Assembly: GCA_937920085.1 (NCBI GenBank)
Contig: CALETE010000041.1
Location: forward strand, 1 to 64,000
Length of the DNA: 64,000 nt
Source of the DNA: an uncultured Alphaproteobacteria bacterium
GTDB taxonomy: Bacteria; Pseudomonadota; Alphaproteobacteria; Caulobacterales; Caulobacteraceae
Direction of reading: 5' to 3'
Shown: piece after piece, positions 1 to 8,996 of the stretch
Position numbering within the stretch: the stretch's first letter is position 1
Layout: each line of letters starts with the position of its first letter
The notes under the pieces: model-generated
The model's input: the letters and a program-made list of their open reading frames with translations, nothing else
Told to the model about the DNA's origin: nothing
Databases searched by the model: none
Position numbers and translations under genes: made by a program

Positions 1-1679
1 ACCTCGTGCCTGTGATGGGCTTTCTGGCCCTGGCCCTGATCTTTGCCTGCGATGGGGTGTTTCGCGCCCTGGCCGTACGGAAGAAGTTTAACCAAGCCCA
101 AGAGCAGCTGGCGGCCTCGGAAGCCAAATACCGCGTCCTGGCCGACAACCTCACAGATGTCATCTCGATGACCGGTACTCTGGGGGAAAAAATCTATGTC
201 TCGCCCTCCCTGACCAAGGTTCTTGGTTATACACCGGAGGCATGGTTCGAAGGTGTTCGGCACCAGTCCCTGCATCCCGAGGATGCGACATGGGTTCGTG
301 AGGCCGTCGCAGACTTCGTCAAAATCGGCGGAGAAATGACCCAGCAATACCGGGTACTGCACCAAGACGGTCGGTATGTTTGGATGGAAACGAATTTTAG
401 TCTGGTGCCGGCTGAGACAGATAGTGATCTCCCCAGGGTGCTGACCGTGTCGCGACCGATCGACGCGCGAAAGGCCCTGGAAAAAGACTTGGTAGACGCC
501 CGGCGCCGGGCGGAAGACGCTGCGGCGGCCAAGTCAGAATTCCTGGCAAACATGACCCATGAGCTGCGGACACCGCTCAATGCCATTATTGGATTTGCGG
601 AAGTCTTGCGGCGATCCAGCCGGCTGGCCAAGGAAGATACCCGGCATGTGAGCCTGATACACAATGCCAGTCTGGCCCTGCTGGAACTGGTCACGGAAAT
701 CCTGGACTACTCCAAGCTGGAGGCTGGGGGCATTGAGCTGGAAGCCCACGCCTTTGATCCCGCCGTACCGCCCCGGGCGGTCCTAGATCTCATGGCAGGG
801 CAAGCAGAGGCCAAGGACGTGTGGACCAGCCTGGAGACCGAGGGCGATCTTCGCCCCCTCGTCGGCGACGACGGCAAGATCCGGCAGGTCCTGCTTAACC
901 TTGTGTCGAATGGGCTGAAATTCACCCATACGGGCGGAGTGACGGTTCGGGTTCTTCAATCGCCCCTTGATGAGACGACAGACCGCCTAAGAGTCGAAGT
1001 CATAGACACCGGGATTGGCATACCTGCCCACCAGATCGATCATCTCTTTGATCGCTTTACCCAGGCCGACGCTTCGGTAAGCCGACAATACGGGGGAACG
1101 GGCCTTGGTCTGGCCATTTGCCGAAGGACCATCGAGTGCATGGGTGGCGATATCGGGGCCCTTAGCGAACCGGGCAAGGGCTCAACCTTCTGGTTTGAAC
1201 TGACCCTACCCTGGACCCAGGCCCTCAGCGAGCCCACGCCTGTCACCGAAACCATTGAAACCCCAGACCGCGCCATCCGGTTGTTGCTGGTGGAAGATGT
1301 CGCGGTGAACAGGGAGCTGATCCTGACCCTTTTGCAGCCCTTCGATATCGACATCGAAACCGCAGAAAATGGTTTGGAGGCCTTAAAAGCCTTAGAAACG
1401 CAAAGCTTCGACTTGGTCTTTATGGATGTTCACATGCCGGTCTTGGACGGCTTGAGTGCGACACGAACCTATAGGGACTCCCAGGCTCCGGCTGCCCAAA
1501 CAACGCCCATCGTCGCCATGACTGCCAATGTTCTTCCTGACCAGATCAGCCGGTGCTTGGCCGCTGGCATGGATGACCATATCGGAAAACCAATAAACCC
1601 AGCGACCCTGCTGCGGGCCATTTCCAAGTGGTCCCAGGGCCGCGCCTTGGCCTCGGAAGACACCTTGGCCACAGGCTAA
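1..1679 (+). CDS. Hybrid sensor histidine kinase/response regulator, 5' end cut by window
   Basis: A sensor kinase that should autophosphorylate on histidine and relay to its own receiver domain. The frame is open to the window edge, so the true N-terminus is outside; GTG at position 6 is only the first visible start. Counting from position 6: a hydrophobic segment (residues 3-25, probably the last membrane helix), a PAS domain (about 40-150), a HisKA domain with the H-box HELRTPLN (His about 185), an ATPase domain with N-box NLVSNGLKF, G1 DTGIGIP and G2 GGTGLGL, and a C-terminal receiver whose phospho-acceptor Asp lies in FMDVHMP (about residue 474). No phosphotransfer domain or partner regulator is adjacent. 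The signal sensed cannot be read from the sequence. Its 3' end lies 18 bp from the convergent holA. Confidence 0.93.
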   Translation, partial: LVPVMGFLALALIFACDGVFRALAVRKKFNQAQEQLAASEAKYRVLADNLTDVISMTGTLGEKIYVSPSLTKVLGYTPEAWFEGVRHQSLHPEDATWVREAVADFVKIGGEMTQQYRVLHQDGRYVWMETNFSLVPAETDSDLPRVLTVSRPIDARKALEKDLVDARRRAEDAAAAKSEFLANMTHELRTPLNAIIGFAEVLRRSSRLAKEDTRHVSLIHNASLALLELVTEILDYSKLEAGGIELEAHAFDPAVPPRAVLDLMAGQAEAKDVWTSLETEGDLRPLVGDDGKIRQVLLNLVSNGLKFTHTGGVTVRVLQSPLDETTDRLRVEVIDTGIGIPAHQIDHLFDRFTQADASVSRQYGGTGLGLAICRRTIECMGGDIGALSEPGKGSTFWFELTLPWTQALSEPTPVTETIETPDRAIRLLLVEDVAVNRELILTLLQPFDIDIETAENGLEALKALETQSFDLVFMDVHMPVLDGLSATRTYRDSQAPAAQTTPIVAMTANVLPDQISRCLAAGMDDHIGKPINPATLLRAISKWSQGRALASEDTLATG

Positions 1680-1697
1680 TTCGCTTTCGCCGATGAT

Positions 1698-2750
1698 TTA
1701 GAGCCCCAGCCGTCGCGCCCGTCCGGCAATCTGCAGGGTCAAGCGTTCGGCAATCAAATGATCGGGCGAACCTGTGGTTTTACAGGCGCGGTCCGCGGCC
1801 AGGACATCGGGTTGAAGCCGGTCAAGCTCTGCGAGGGTCCAGGCTCTGGCCTGACGGAGAAACTCCCGCTCGCTCTTCCAGAAAACCCCAGAGGCCTTGG
1901 CGGCCTCTTGCAGGCCTGCACCACTCTTGGCCAGGGTTAGGGTCCGGCGTAGTCGGCTCAGATAGTTTCCGATGGCGCGAACAGCGGCAGGACCGGCCTC
2001 ACCCTCCTGGGCGGCCCGCCTTAACCCCTGCTGGGCCTGGGCCAGACGGCCACCAAAGGCATCTGCAGCGGCGTCGGACAAGGAGGCCTCAGGCTCAACC
2101 CCCAGAAAGGCTTCCAGATCCTTTGGCGTCGCCGTCAGGCCAGAGCCAGGGCCTAGGAACAGGGCCAGGCGCTCAATTTCCTGGCGGGCCACCCCGCGCT
2201 CCTTGGGCATGCGGGCGACAAACACGGCCAAGGCATCTGCGGTCAGACCGACCCCATCCTGGGACAGACTGTCCCTGACCAAACGGGCAATGTCGCCGGG
2301 CTCGTCCTCATAGCAGGGGATGACGGCGCAGGCTGGGGACTTCTCGCAAACCTTCCGCAGGGCCGACTCCTTGCCCAGGGCCCCCGCTTCGATCAGAAAA
2401 AACGCTTCGGGGTTCAATTCGCCAGCCACATGCCGGGTCAGAGCTTCCGCGGCCATCTTGTCGGGCCCCGATTTTTCAGAGGTCAGTTTCAGCCGCACCA
2501 GCCGGCGTCCGCCCATCATGGACTGAGCGGCCAATTCCCCCTCCAGGCGCCCAGGATCCCCATCCATATCGCTGTCATTGAGCAGGGCGGCGTCAAAGGG
2601 ATCGTCGGGGCGAGTCGTGACCTTGGCGGCCAGCTGCTGTCCGCGCTCTCGCACCACGCCGGTGTCGCGCCCATAGATCAAGGCCGCTCGAATCCCAGCA
2701 TCGGGCCGCCCGATGAACCGCTCAATATCAGGTCGGCGGCTGAGGATCAC
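1698..2750 (-). CDS. holA: DNA polymerase III subunit delta
   Basis: HolA opens the beta sliding clamp as part of the clamp loader. The frame is open further upstream, but residues before the GTG at 2750 are proline/arginine-rich and overlap lptE, so I take GTG 2750 (start VILSRRPDIERF), four bases after the lptE stop. That gives 350 residues, the usual length. The N-terminal AAA+-like domain includes LIYGRDTGVV (a delta-type variant of the P-loop region), then a helical lid, then the C-terminal clamp-loader collar domain. It is the third gene of a leuS-lptE-holA operon, a conserved alphaproteobacterial order. Identification rests on domain character and this neighbourhood. Confidence 0.9.
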   Translation of the reverse strand: MILSRRPDIERFIGRPDAGIRAALIYGRDTGVVRERGQQLAAKVTTRPDDPFDAALLNDSDMDGDPGRLEGELAAQSMMGGRRLVRLKLTSEKSGPDKMAAEALTRHVAGELNPEAFFLIEAGALGKESALRKVCEKSPACAVIPCYEDEPGDIARLVRDSLSQDGVGLTADALAVFVARMPKERGVARQEIERLALFLGPGSGLTATPKDLEAFLGVEPEASLSDAAADAFGGRLAQAQQGLRRAAQEGEAGPAAVRAIGNYLSRLRRTLTLAKSGAGLQEAAKASGVFWKSEREFLRQARAWTLAELDRLQPDVLAADRACKTTGSPDHLIAERLTLQIAGRARRLGL

Positions 2751-2754
2751 CGGC

Positions 2755-3243
2755 CTAGGCCTTGGGTTTGGCGAGCCAGGTGGCCAGTTCCAGCTGGATG
2801 CGGCGGGCAGCTTCACTGGCGGCCCGGTCCTGGGCGTCCTGTTGAGCCGCCACGGACGCATAGGGCTGGTCGGCGGAGTCATAGGTGACTTCGACGCGAA
2901 CCTTGCCGGTCTTGGCAGGGCCAGACCCGCCGCTGATTTGGGTCAGGCTATAGTCCACCACCAGGACGTATTCATATCGGGTGGCCACATTGTCGATGCG
3001 AATGCCGCGAGGATAGCGGCGCTCTGCCAGGGATGTGGTCAAGCGATAGGTCGGTGGCGCGGCACTGTTTCGCGCCAGGACATCATCCAAATGCTCACGC
3101 AGCAAACTTCCGACGCGGCCCTCTGGCGCTGACACCTGAATAGAGGTCAGGCCAGAGGCCACCCCGGGGGTTCCATAAAGGGGGGTGAAGCCGCACCCAG
3201 CGAGGCTTAGCGCCGCAAGGGCAGAAAGGATCAAGCGACGCAT
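2755..3243 (-). CDS. lptE: LPS-assembly lipoprotein LptE
   Basis: LptE plugs the outer-membrane LptD barrel and helps insert lipopolysaccharide. The 162-residue product has a clear lipoprotein signal: MRR, a hydrophobic stretch, and lipobox LAGC (Cys about residue 17) followed by GFTPLYG, a signature of LptE proteins. The remainder is a small alpha/beta domain (about 30-160). The ATG overlaps the leuS stop by one base and the stop lies four bases before holA, so the three genes are probably translated from one message. Confidence 0.92.
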   Translation of the reverse strand: MRRLILSALAALSLAGCGFTPLYGTPGVASGLTSIQVSAPEGRVGSLLREHLDDVLARNSAAPPTYRLTTSLAERRYPRGIRIDNVATRYEYVLVVDYSLTQISGGSGPAKTGKVRVEVTYDSADQPYASVAAQQDAQDRAASEAARRIQLELATWLAKPKA

Positions 3244-5828
3244 CAGGCGGCCACGATGTTGACGATACGATCCTTCACGACGATCACCTTGCGAATGGTC
3301 AGACCCTCAAGGCGCCTTGTGATCTCTGGATCGTCAAGCACCATTTTTTCGACCTCCGCCGGTTCAGCCCCCGCTGGGGCCTGAATTTCCCCCCGACGCT
3401 TGCCATTGACCTGAACGGGTAGGGTCACCACCGCGTCCTGGGTCAGGGCCGGATCAAAGTCTGGCCAGGGGGCATCGACCACCAGACCGCTCTGACCCAG
3501 CTGGACCCAGCATTCCTCGGCCAGGTGCGGGGTGAAGGGGGCGATCAACCGGGCAAAGGCTGACAGGGCCTCTGCCCGCGCAGCCAACAGGGCCGAGCTA
3601 GCACCTTGGGCCTTGTGCTCCTTCATCAGGTTCAGGAACTCATAGAGCCGGGCAATTCCAGAATTAAACCGGAAGCTTTCAATGGCCTCGGTCATGGCCT
3701 TGATCAGTCGGTGAGACCCCCGGCGCACAGCATCGGCCGCTGGGTCATCGGGTCCGGTCTCATAGGGACCAGCAGGCTGGCTTTCGACTTCAGCCCAGAC
3801 CCGGTTCACAAAGCGCCAAGCCCCCTCAACCCCGGCATTGGACCACTGGGTGTCCCGCTCGGGCGGGGAGTCGGACAGGACGAACAGTCGGGCCGCATCG
3901 ACCCCATAGACCTCGAAGATTTCCTCCGGTGCCACAGTGTTCTTTTTGGACTTGGACATCTTCTCGATGTCGCCCACCACCAGGGGTTCCCCCGTGGCGA
4001 TGAGACGGGCCCGGCGGGTCTGGCCCTCGCTATAAAGCTCCAGATCCTTGGGTTCGACCCATTCGCCGGACTGGCGGCGATAGGTTTCGTGGGTCACCAT
4101 GCCCTGGGTAAAGAGGCCAGCAAAGGGCTCCTTGGCGCTCAGCATGCCCTGATCGGCCAGGGCCTTGGTCACGAACCGCGCATAGAGCAAATGCAGGACA
4201 GCATGTTCAATGCCCCCCACATACTGGTCCACCGGCAGCCAGTAATCGGCCGCCGCCTTGTCGATGGGGGAGGCGGAGTCCGGATTGGTGAAGCGGGCGA
4301 AGTACCAAGACGAGTCCACAAAGGTGTCCAGGGTGTCGGTTTCCCGCAGAGCCGCCGCGCCACAGGTCGGACAGGCGGTGTGCTTCCAGGTGGGATGGCG
4401 CTCCAAGGCATTGCCCGGCTTGCCAAATTCCAGGTCGTCGGGCAGGGCGACGGGCAGGGCGCTGGCTGGCAGGGGGACAACCCCACACGCAGGACAATGC
4501 ACCACGGGAATCGGACAGCCCCAGCCCCGCTGACGGGCCACACCCCAGTCGCGCAGTCGAAACACCGTCGCGCCCTGGCCCTGATCCTGGGCTTCAATCT
4601 TGGCAATGGCCGCTGCCTTGGCCGTTTCAACGTCCAGGCCGTCGAGGTCTTGGGAGTTGAAGATGCGGCCGGGCCCCGTATAGGCCTCATCGCCCACCTC
4701 AAAGGTCGCGGGGTCTTCACCGGGCGGCAGGACCACCGGCTTAACCGCCAGGCCGTATTTGCGCGCAAAATCGAGATCGCGCTGATCATGGGCCGGGCAG
4801 GCAAAGATCGCGCCGGTCCCATAATCCATCAAGATGAAGTTGGCGATCCACACCGGCAGACGCCAGCTGGGGTCAAAGGGGTGGGCCACGGTCAGGCCCG
4901 TATCAAAGCCGATCTTCTCAGCTGTATCGATTTCCGCCTGGGAGGCACCGCCCTTGCGGCAGGCGGCGATGAACTCGGCGGCGGCAGGATTCTGTGCAGC
5001 GATCTGCTCCGCCAAGGGATGATCTGGCGCCACGCCCACAAAACTCGCCCCATAAAGGGTGTCGGGGCGGGTCGTGTAGACCTCAAGGCCCTCTGCAAAG
5101 TCGGGGGGCGCAGGGTCTGAGAAGTTGAATTTGAACCTCAGGCCCTTGGATCTTCCGATCCAGTTTTCCTGCATGGTGCGGACCTTGTCTGGCCAGCGGT
5201 CCAGGGTTGCCAGGCTGTCTGCCAGGTCATTGGCATAGTCGGTAATGCGCAGGAACCACTGGTTCAGCTTGCGTTTTTCCACCACAGCGCCGGAGCGCCA
5301 GCCACGGCCATCCACCACCTGTTCATTTGCCAGCACGGTCTGGTCAACGGGGTCCCAGTTGACGACGCCCTCTTTGCGATAGACCAGGCCGGTCTTGAAC
5401 AGCTCCAGAAACCAGGCCTGCTGCTGGCCGTAATAGGCCAGGTCACAGGTGGCGAATTCCCGGGACCAGTCGATGGAAAGGCCCAGCTCCTTTAGCTCTG
5501 AGCGCATCCGGGCGATATTGTCATAGGTCCAGGCCTTGGGATCGACCCCACGCTCCATGGCGGCGTTCTCAGCGGGCAGACCAAAAGCATCCCACCCCAT
5601 GGGGTGCAGCACATTAAAGCCCCGGGCTCGCTTAAAGCGGGCGATGACGTCTCCCAGGGCATAGTTGCGCACATGGCCCATGTGCAAACGCCCCGAAGGG
5701 TAGGGGAACATTTCCAAGACATAGTATTTCGGCTTGCCGGGCGCGGGGGGGCCGGCTTCGAAAACCTTGGCGGCGTCCCAGGCGGCGCGCCACTTGGGTT
5801 CGGTCTCTTTGGGATTGTATCGGGCCAT
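3243..5828 (-). CDS. leuS: Leucyl-tRNA synthetase
   Basis: Charges tRNA-Leu with leucine in the cytoplasm. The 861-residue length is normal for a bacterial LeuRS. Class I signatures are visible: HMGH (residues 49-52, within GRLHMGHVRNY) and KMSKS (near residue 620, in EKMSKSKKNTV). Between them lies the CP1 editing domain (approximately 220-420, including TTRPDTLYG), and a zinc-binding insertion with CPACGVVP and CPTCGAAA is present. The C-terminal anticodon-binding region ends RKVIVVKDRIVNIVAA. The ATG at 5828 gives the expected ARYNPKETEPKW start. Leads the leuS-lptE-holA operon. Confidence 0.98.
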   Translation of the reverse strand: MARYNPKETEPKWRAAWDAAKVFEAGPPAPGKPKYYVLEMFPYPSGRLHMGHVRNYALGDVIARFKRARGFNVLHPMGWDAFGLPAENAAMERGVDPKAWTYDNIARMRSELKELGLSIDWSREFATCDLAYYGQQQAWFLELFKTGLVYRKEGVVNWDPVDQTVLANEQVVDGRGWRSGAVVEKRKLNQWFLRITDYANDLADSLATLDRWPDKVRTMQENWIGRSKGLRFKFNFSDPAPPDFAEGLEVYTTRPDTLYGASFVGVAPDHPLAEQIAAQNPAAAEFIAACRKGGASQAEIDTAEKIGFDTGLTVAHPFDPSWRLPVWIANFILMDYGTGAIFACPAHDQRDLDFARKYGLAVKPVVLPPGEDPATFEVGDEAYTGPGRIFNSQDLDGLDVETAKAAAIAKIEAQDQGQGATVFRLRDWGVARQRGWGCPIPVVHCPACGVVPLPASALPVALPDDLEFGKPGNALERHPTWKHTACPTCGAAALRETDTLDTFVDSSWYFARFTNPDSASPIDKAAADYWLPVDQYVGGIEHAVLHLLYARFVTKALADQGMLSAKEPFAGLFTQGMVTHETYRRQSGEWVEPKDLELYSEGQTRRARLIATGEPLVVGDIEKMSKSKKNTVAPEEIFEVYGVDAARLFVLSDSPPERDTQWSNAGVEGAWRFVNRVWAEVESQPAGPYETGPDDPAADAVRRGSHRLIKAMTEAIESFRFNSGIARLYEFLNLMKEHKAQGASSALLAARAEALSAFARLIAPFTPHLAEECWVQLGQSGLVVDAPWPDFDPALTQDAVVTLPVQVNGKRRGEIQAPAGAEPAEVEKMVLDDPEITRRLEGLTIRKVIVVKDRIVNIVAA

Positions 5829-5982
5829 GGGGGAAGGCTTTAGCTTGGTTTGACGGGCAATGAAAACGGCACAGGACGGGGACGGCGCACTTTGGAGTGT
5901 CCGGGGCCGGGAGGCGGGGCGATCAGGATCACCCTGTTTCTAAAGAGCCGACGCCGGACGTCAGGCAAGATCGCGAAGCGAC
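5829..5982. other. Gap between leuS and the DUF3576 lipoprotein gene
   Basis: 154 bp, GC-rich, upstream of leuS and downstream of the lipoprotein gene (both on the minus strand). It should hold the leuS promoter. I see no clear hexamers, terminator or ORF in it. Confidence 0.4.
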
Positions 5983-6510
5983 CTAGCCCTTGACGTTGGA
6001 AAGTCGAAGCTGCCGCGCCTTGGTCAGGATCGCGTTCTCAATATCGGTTTCGGTCTGGGGGGCGATGGCGACATCGACCCAATTGCCCGACGGATCCTTG
6101 GCTTGCTTGAAGACCGCGACATTTAGGCCGTCAGCCCGCAGGCGGGAGTCCAGGATGTAGACCGTGCACTTAAAGCGCTCATCGGTCTTTTCCGGATTGA
6201 TATACCAGTCGGTGATCACCACCCCACCATAGGGGTCTGCCGACACCAGGGGCATGAAGGACAAGGTGTCCAAGGTCGAGCGCCACAGATAGCCGTTGAC
6301 GCCAATGGCCGGCGCATCGCTGGGCGCTTGAGGGCCCTTAGATTTTCCACCGCCCAGGGGGTGGAACAAGCTAAAGCCGCCACCGCTCTGAGACTTGGGG
6401 GCCTTCGTCGTCGAACAGGCACCCAGGCTAACCAGGCTCAAGGCCAAGACACCGGCGGTAACTCCCCGCATCCAATTTCCGCGCTCAAACGGCATCGTCA
6501 TCCGCTCCAA
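5983..6510 (-). CDS. DUF3576-family lipoprotein
   Basis: An uncharacterised exported lipoprotein. The signal sequence ends in LGAC (Cys at residue 32 from the ATG at 6510). In-frame ATGs at 6501, 6495 and 6471 are possible; the last gives a 19-residue signal peptide, a more typical size. After a Gly/Ser/Lys-rich linker (about 35-65) comes a compact domain with VNGYLWRSTLDTLSFMPL, YGGVVITDWY and a terminal TDIENAILTKARQLRLS, the pattern of DUF3576 proteins. Role unknown; the family is broadly present in alphaproteobacteria. It lies upstream of leuS on the same strand, separated by 154 bp, so probably has its own promoter. Confidence 0.82.
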   Translation of the reverse strand: MERMTMPFERGNWMRGVTAGVLALSLVSLGACSTTKAPKSQSGGGFSLFHPLGGGKSKGPQAPSDAPAIGVNGYLWRSTLDTLSFMPLVSADPYGGVVITDWYINPEKTDERFKCTVYILDSRLRADGLNVAVFKQAKDPSGNWVDVAIAPQTETDIENAILTKARQLRLSNVKG

Positions 6511-6753
6511 AAAAATTCCTACGCGCCGTTTGAAGGACGCGGCGCCGCCCCGCGCCGAAGCCCTCTATAACAACGCCGCGACATCCGCCAAACAGGAATC
6601 GCGTGACCTCGTCGCCACAGGGGGTGCGGGATTCGTACATTGATGGCCAATTATGGCTTATTGTGGTGTTGACCTTGGTGCCCAGGGGCACTTAATCGCC
6701 CATAGGTTTGCTCAGTCCTTGCAAGCCCTTGGTGTTGAGACCTAGTGTAAGTT
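6511..6753. promoter_or_regulatory. Divergent promoter region, DUF3576 lipoprotein / ntrZ-like gene
   Basis: 243 bp between two divergent starts. The stretch 6636-6680 is noticeably AT-richer than its surroundings, consistent with promoter DNA for one or both genes. I cannot assign -35/-10 hexamers with confidence and see no ORF. Confidence 0.4.
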
Positions 6754-7137
6754 ATGTCGGTAAAGTCGGTTTTGTCCTGGTCTTTGGCAACTGCGCTCCT
6801 TGGCGCGGCGTCCGTTGGTCATGCGGAAACCGCCCCCAAGACACCAGATTTCATTGTCCAGACCGATGTGACCGCTGTCAGCTCCAATGGTGGCCACTCC
6901 CTGAAGTGGGATGCCCGTCGCGGTCGTTGGGGCATGACGCTTAACCTCGACCAGCCCGCCGAACGCAGCGCCCTCTGGAGCGACGTCCAGGCCGGAGCCT
7001 ATTACCGACTGACCCCGTCCCTACGCATTGGTGGCGCAGTGGCCCTGGGCGATCAGCCGCTTCTGCCGGTCTATAAGAAGACCGAACCCCGGGATAGCGC
7101 ACCCCGGGTGCGTCTCGAGACCGCGTTTAAGTTCTAA
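6754..7137 (+). CDS. ntrZ: NtrZ-like periplasmic regulatory protein
   Basis: A 127-residue exported protein: signal peptide SVKSVLSWSLATALLGAAS ending near VGHA-ET (cleavage about residue 24), then a small beta-rich domain with LKWDARRGRWGMTLNLDQP and a C-terminus AYYRLTPSLRIGGAVALG ... RVRLETAFKF resembling an outer-membrane-type beta segment. This layout matches the NtrZ family, which in Caulobacter is reported as a periplasmic modulator of the NtrY sensor kinase. No ntrY/ntrX is in the window, so assignment is by sequence pattern recalled from the family only. The last 11 bp overlap the end of the convergent thiE-like gene. Confidence 0.72.
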   Translation: MSVKSVLSWSLATALLGAASVGHAETAPKTPDFIVQTDVTAVSSNGGHSLKWDARRGRWGMTLNLDQPAERSALWSDVQAGAYYRLTPSLRIGGAVALGDQPLLPVYKKTEPRDSAPRVRLETAFKF

Positions 7138-7705
7138 AAGCTGAAATACCAGCCAGTCCGATAACCCCGGTCCTTAGCAGGGCTGGCGCGGTGTGTGCTG
7201 TGACACCCCCCAGGGCGTAGACCGGGCTCGCCGAACGCCGCACCAACAGGGCCAATTTCAGAGCCCCGATCGGCGGTCCTGCAGAGGGGCTGGCCGAGGG
7301 GAAAATTGCCGAGAGAACGACAGCGTCTAAGCCCTTGGCCCGCAGGGCCCGGGATGAATGGGCCGCCGCCGTCACCATGCGCCCCTGCCCCCTCACCCTT
7401 GGTGCCAGGTGGGCCAATCTCTCTGGCAGATGCACCCCATGGGCCCCGATCCGCGCGGCCAGCCGATAATCGGCCCCAATCAACAGCCTAAAGCCCCTCT
7501 GACGGGCCAGGCGAAGCAACCGGCGGGCGACGGATTCAGCCTCAGCGGCCCCGAAGGCACGATAGACCAGGGCCTGACCTGGCCCCAAGCTGGCGGCTAA
7601 GGCCTCCACATCTGGGGTGCGGACGGGATCGGTAAAGACCAGGAGGCTGGGCAAGGCCTTTCCACACCGCCCGCGCCGCCCTAAACAGGCCGCGGTTCTT
7701 GTCAC
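7127..7705 (-). CDS. Thiamine-phosphate synthase family protein (ThiE/TenI-like)
   Basis: A TIM-barrel protein of the ThiE/TenI family, which either joins the thiazole and pyrimidine halves of thiamine or acts as the TenI isomerase. Visible: FTDPVRTPD near the N-terminus, GADYRLAARIGAHGVHLPE, AAAHSSRALRAKGLDAVVLS followed by IFPSASPSAGPPIG, and a C-terminal phosphate site YALGGVT and GVIGLAGISAF. Length from GTG 7705 is 192 residues, slightly short. The open frame runs on to 7819 but that part overlaps yggS, so GTG 7705 is preferred; it is ten bases from the divergent yggS ATG. Whether it is a true synthase cannot be told; no other thi gene is nearby. Confidence 0.78.
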   Translation of the reverse strand: MTRTAACLGRRGRCGKALPSLLVFTDPVRTPDVEALAASLGPGQALVYRAFGAAEAESVARRLLRLARQRGFRLLIGADYRLAARIGAHGVHLPERLAHLAPRVRGQGRMVTAAAHSSRALRAKGLDAVVLSAIFPSASPSAGPPIGALKLALLVRRSASPVYALGGVTAHTAPALLRTGVIGLAGISAFRT

Positions 7706-7715
7706 GGTCCAGAAA

Positions 7716-8363
7716 ATGTCGACCTCCTCAAAACGCCAGACCGTTCTGACCCAGATCGCCGACGCTGAAAAGGCGGCGGGCCGTCCTTCGGGCGCAACCA
7801 CCCTGGTGGCCGTCTCCAAACTTCAGGCCTGGGCGGACATCGCTCCGGTCTGGGAGGCCGGTCAGAGGGTCTATGGGGAAAATCGTGTTCAGGAGGCCAT
7901 GACCCGCTGGTCTGATCGACGCGACGAGATTGAACTGCGCCTGATCGGGCCCCTGCAGAGCAATAAGGCCAAGGAGGCGGTGGCGTTCTTCGACGTGATC
8001 GAGACCCTGGACCGGGAAAAGCTCATCGGCGTCCTGGCTGAGGAAATCCAAAAACAAGGCAGGGCACCGCGCCTCTATATCCAAGTTAATACCGGCGAGG
8101 AGCCGCAAAAGGCCGGGATATTCCCCAAGGCTGCGGACGGCTTTATCGCCCTGGCCCGCAGGTCCTTTGAGATCGAGGGTCTGATGTGTATTCCCCCCGC
8201 CGACGAACCGCCGGGGCCCCATTTTGCCCTGCTGGCCAAGATCGCCGCCCGCAATGGCCTCGACCAGCTTTCCATGGGCATGAGTGGCGATTTCGAAACC
8301 GCCATACGTTTTGGGGCCACCAGTGTAAGGGTCGGCTCAGCCTTGTTTGGTGCCCGGTCTTAA
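7716..8363 (+). CDS. yggS: PLP homeostasis protein, YggS/PROSC family
   Basis: A pyridoxal-phosphate-binding protein with a single alanine-racemase-like TIM barrel that buffers free PLP; no catalytic activity is known for the family. The 215 residues from ATG 7716 include TLVAVSKLQ (the PLP lysine), YGENRVQEA, LRLIGPLQSNK, YIQVNTGEEPQKAGI, GLMCIPP and LSMGMSGDFETAIRFGATSVRVGSALFG, all standard YggS motifs. The frame extends upstream to 7617, but ATG 7716 gives the usual start. Its start is ten bases from that of the divergent thiE-like gene, so each promoter must lie inside the other gene or the mRNAs are leaderless. Confidence 0.93.
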   Translation: MSTSSKRQTVLTQIADAEKAAGRPSGATTLVAVSKLQAWADIAPVWEAGQRVYGENRVQEAMTRWSDRRDEIELRLIGPLQSNKAKEAVAFFDVIETLDREKLIGVLAEEIQKQGRAPRLYIQVNTGEEPQKAGIFPKAADGFIALARRSFEIEGLMCIPPADEPPGPHFALLAKIAARNGLDQLSMGMSGDFETAIRFGATSVRVGSALFGARS

Positions 8364-8372
8364 AGGCAGGTC

Positions 8373-8882
8373 TTACAGGGCGATCCGAACCGAATCTCCA
8401 GGCCTCACCCGGGTCAGGAAGGCTTCCATGTCGGCCTCGCTCAGGGCCACACAACCCGCTGTGGGGGAATAGTCGGGCCTCGCCAGGTGCAGAAAAATAG
8501 CTGAGCCCATAAAGGGAACCGGCGGGTCATCATTGTGGCCCAGCACCACCACCACGTCATAGACCCGGTCTTCCCGCCAAAGATGCTCGGCGGTGGCGGG
8601 ATAGGGCAGGACAATCTGGCGATTGTAATTGGGGTCCTGAGGGTCATCGCACCAGCCGTCGGAGGGTTGGATCGGGGCGTGCGCCACATCCTTAGGCATT
8701 AGGGCGGCAAAGGCCTGGTCTGGCCGGTAGAGGATCGCCCGGATCGGCCAGGTCCCCAAGGGCGAACATCCATCCCCTTCCCGCTTATGATCGGCCCGCA
8801 CCACCCCGCCCTTGCCCAGGGCGCAGGGACAGGTTCGGTCACCCAGGTCAAAGCGATGGTCAGACGTCGCGGTAAAGATCAT
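8373..8882 (-). CDS. L,D-transpeptidase (YkuD) family protein
   Basis: Contains the YkuD catalytic signature near the C-terminus: HLARPDYSPTAGCVALS, with catalytic Cys about residue 147 and its His 13 residues upstream. Such enzymes form 3-3 peptidoglycan cross-links or attach proteins to the wall. This 169-residue protein is almost only the catalytic domain; no signal peptide or LysM domain is visible at the MIFTATSDHRF start, unusual for a periplasmic enzyme. It belongs to the short proteobacterial subfamily often annotated just as L,D-transpeptidase. Ends nine bases from the convergent yggS. Confidence 0.85.
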   Translation of the reverse strand: MIFTATSDHRFDLGDRTCPCALGKGGVVRADHKREGDGCSPLGTWPIRAILYRPDQAFAALMPKDVAHAPIQPSDGWCDDPQDPNYNRQIVLPYPATAEHLWREDRVYDVVVVLGHNDDPPVPFMGSAIFLHLARPDYSPTAGCVALSEADMEAFLTRVRPGDSVRIAL

Positions 8883-8996
8883 TTTGCCCTATAACCCCAG
8901 AGAGGCCCTTTTCAGCGGCGACGAACTCCGGTTCGCTGCGGAAAAGCGTCTCATGTCAGCTTCGGTATACGCCCCCAACCGGGCAAGGATCATCCC

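Noticed and set aside
3606..5120. 504-codon ORF opposite leuS
   Set aside because: High-GC antisense shadow; the leuS strand has clear class I synthetase motifs throughout.
6754..7137. Possibility that the NtrZ-like gene is an outer-membrane beta-barrel fragment
   Set aside because: The complete short length, signal peptide and terminal RVRLETAFKF fit NtrZ better than a truncated porin.
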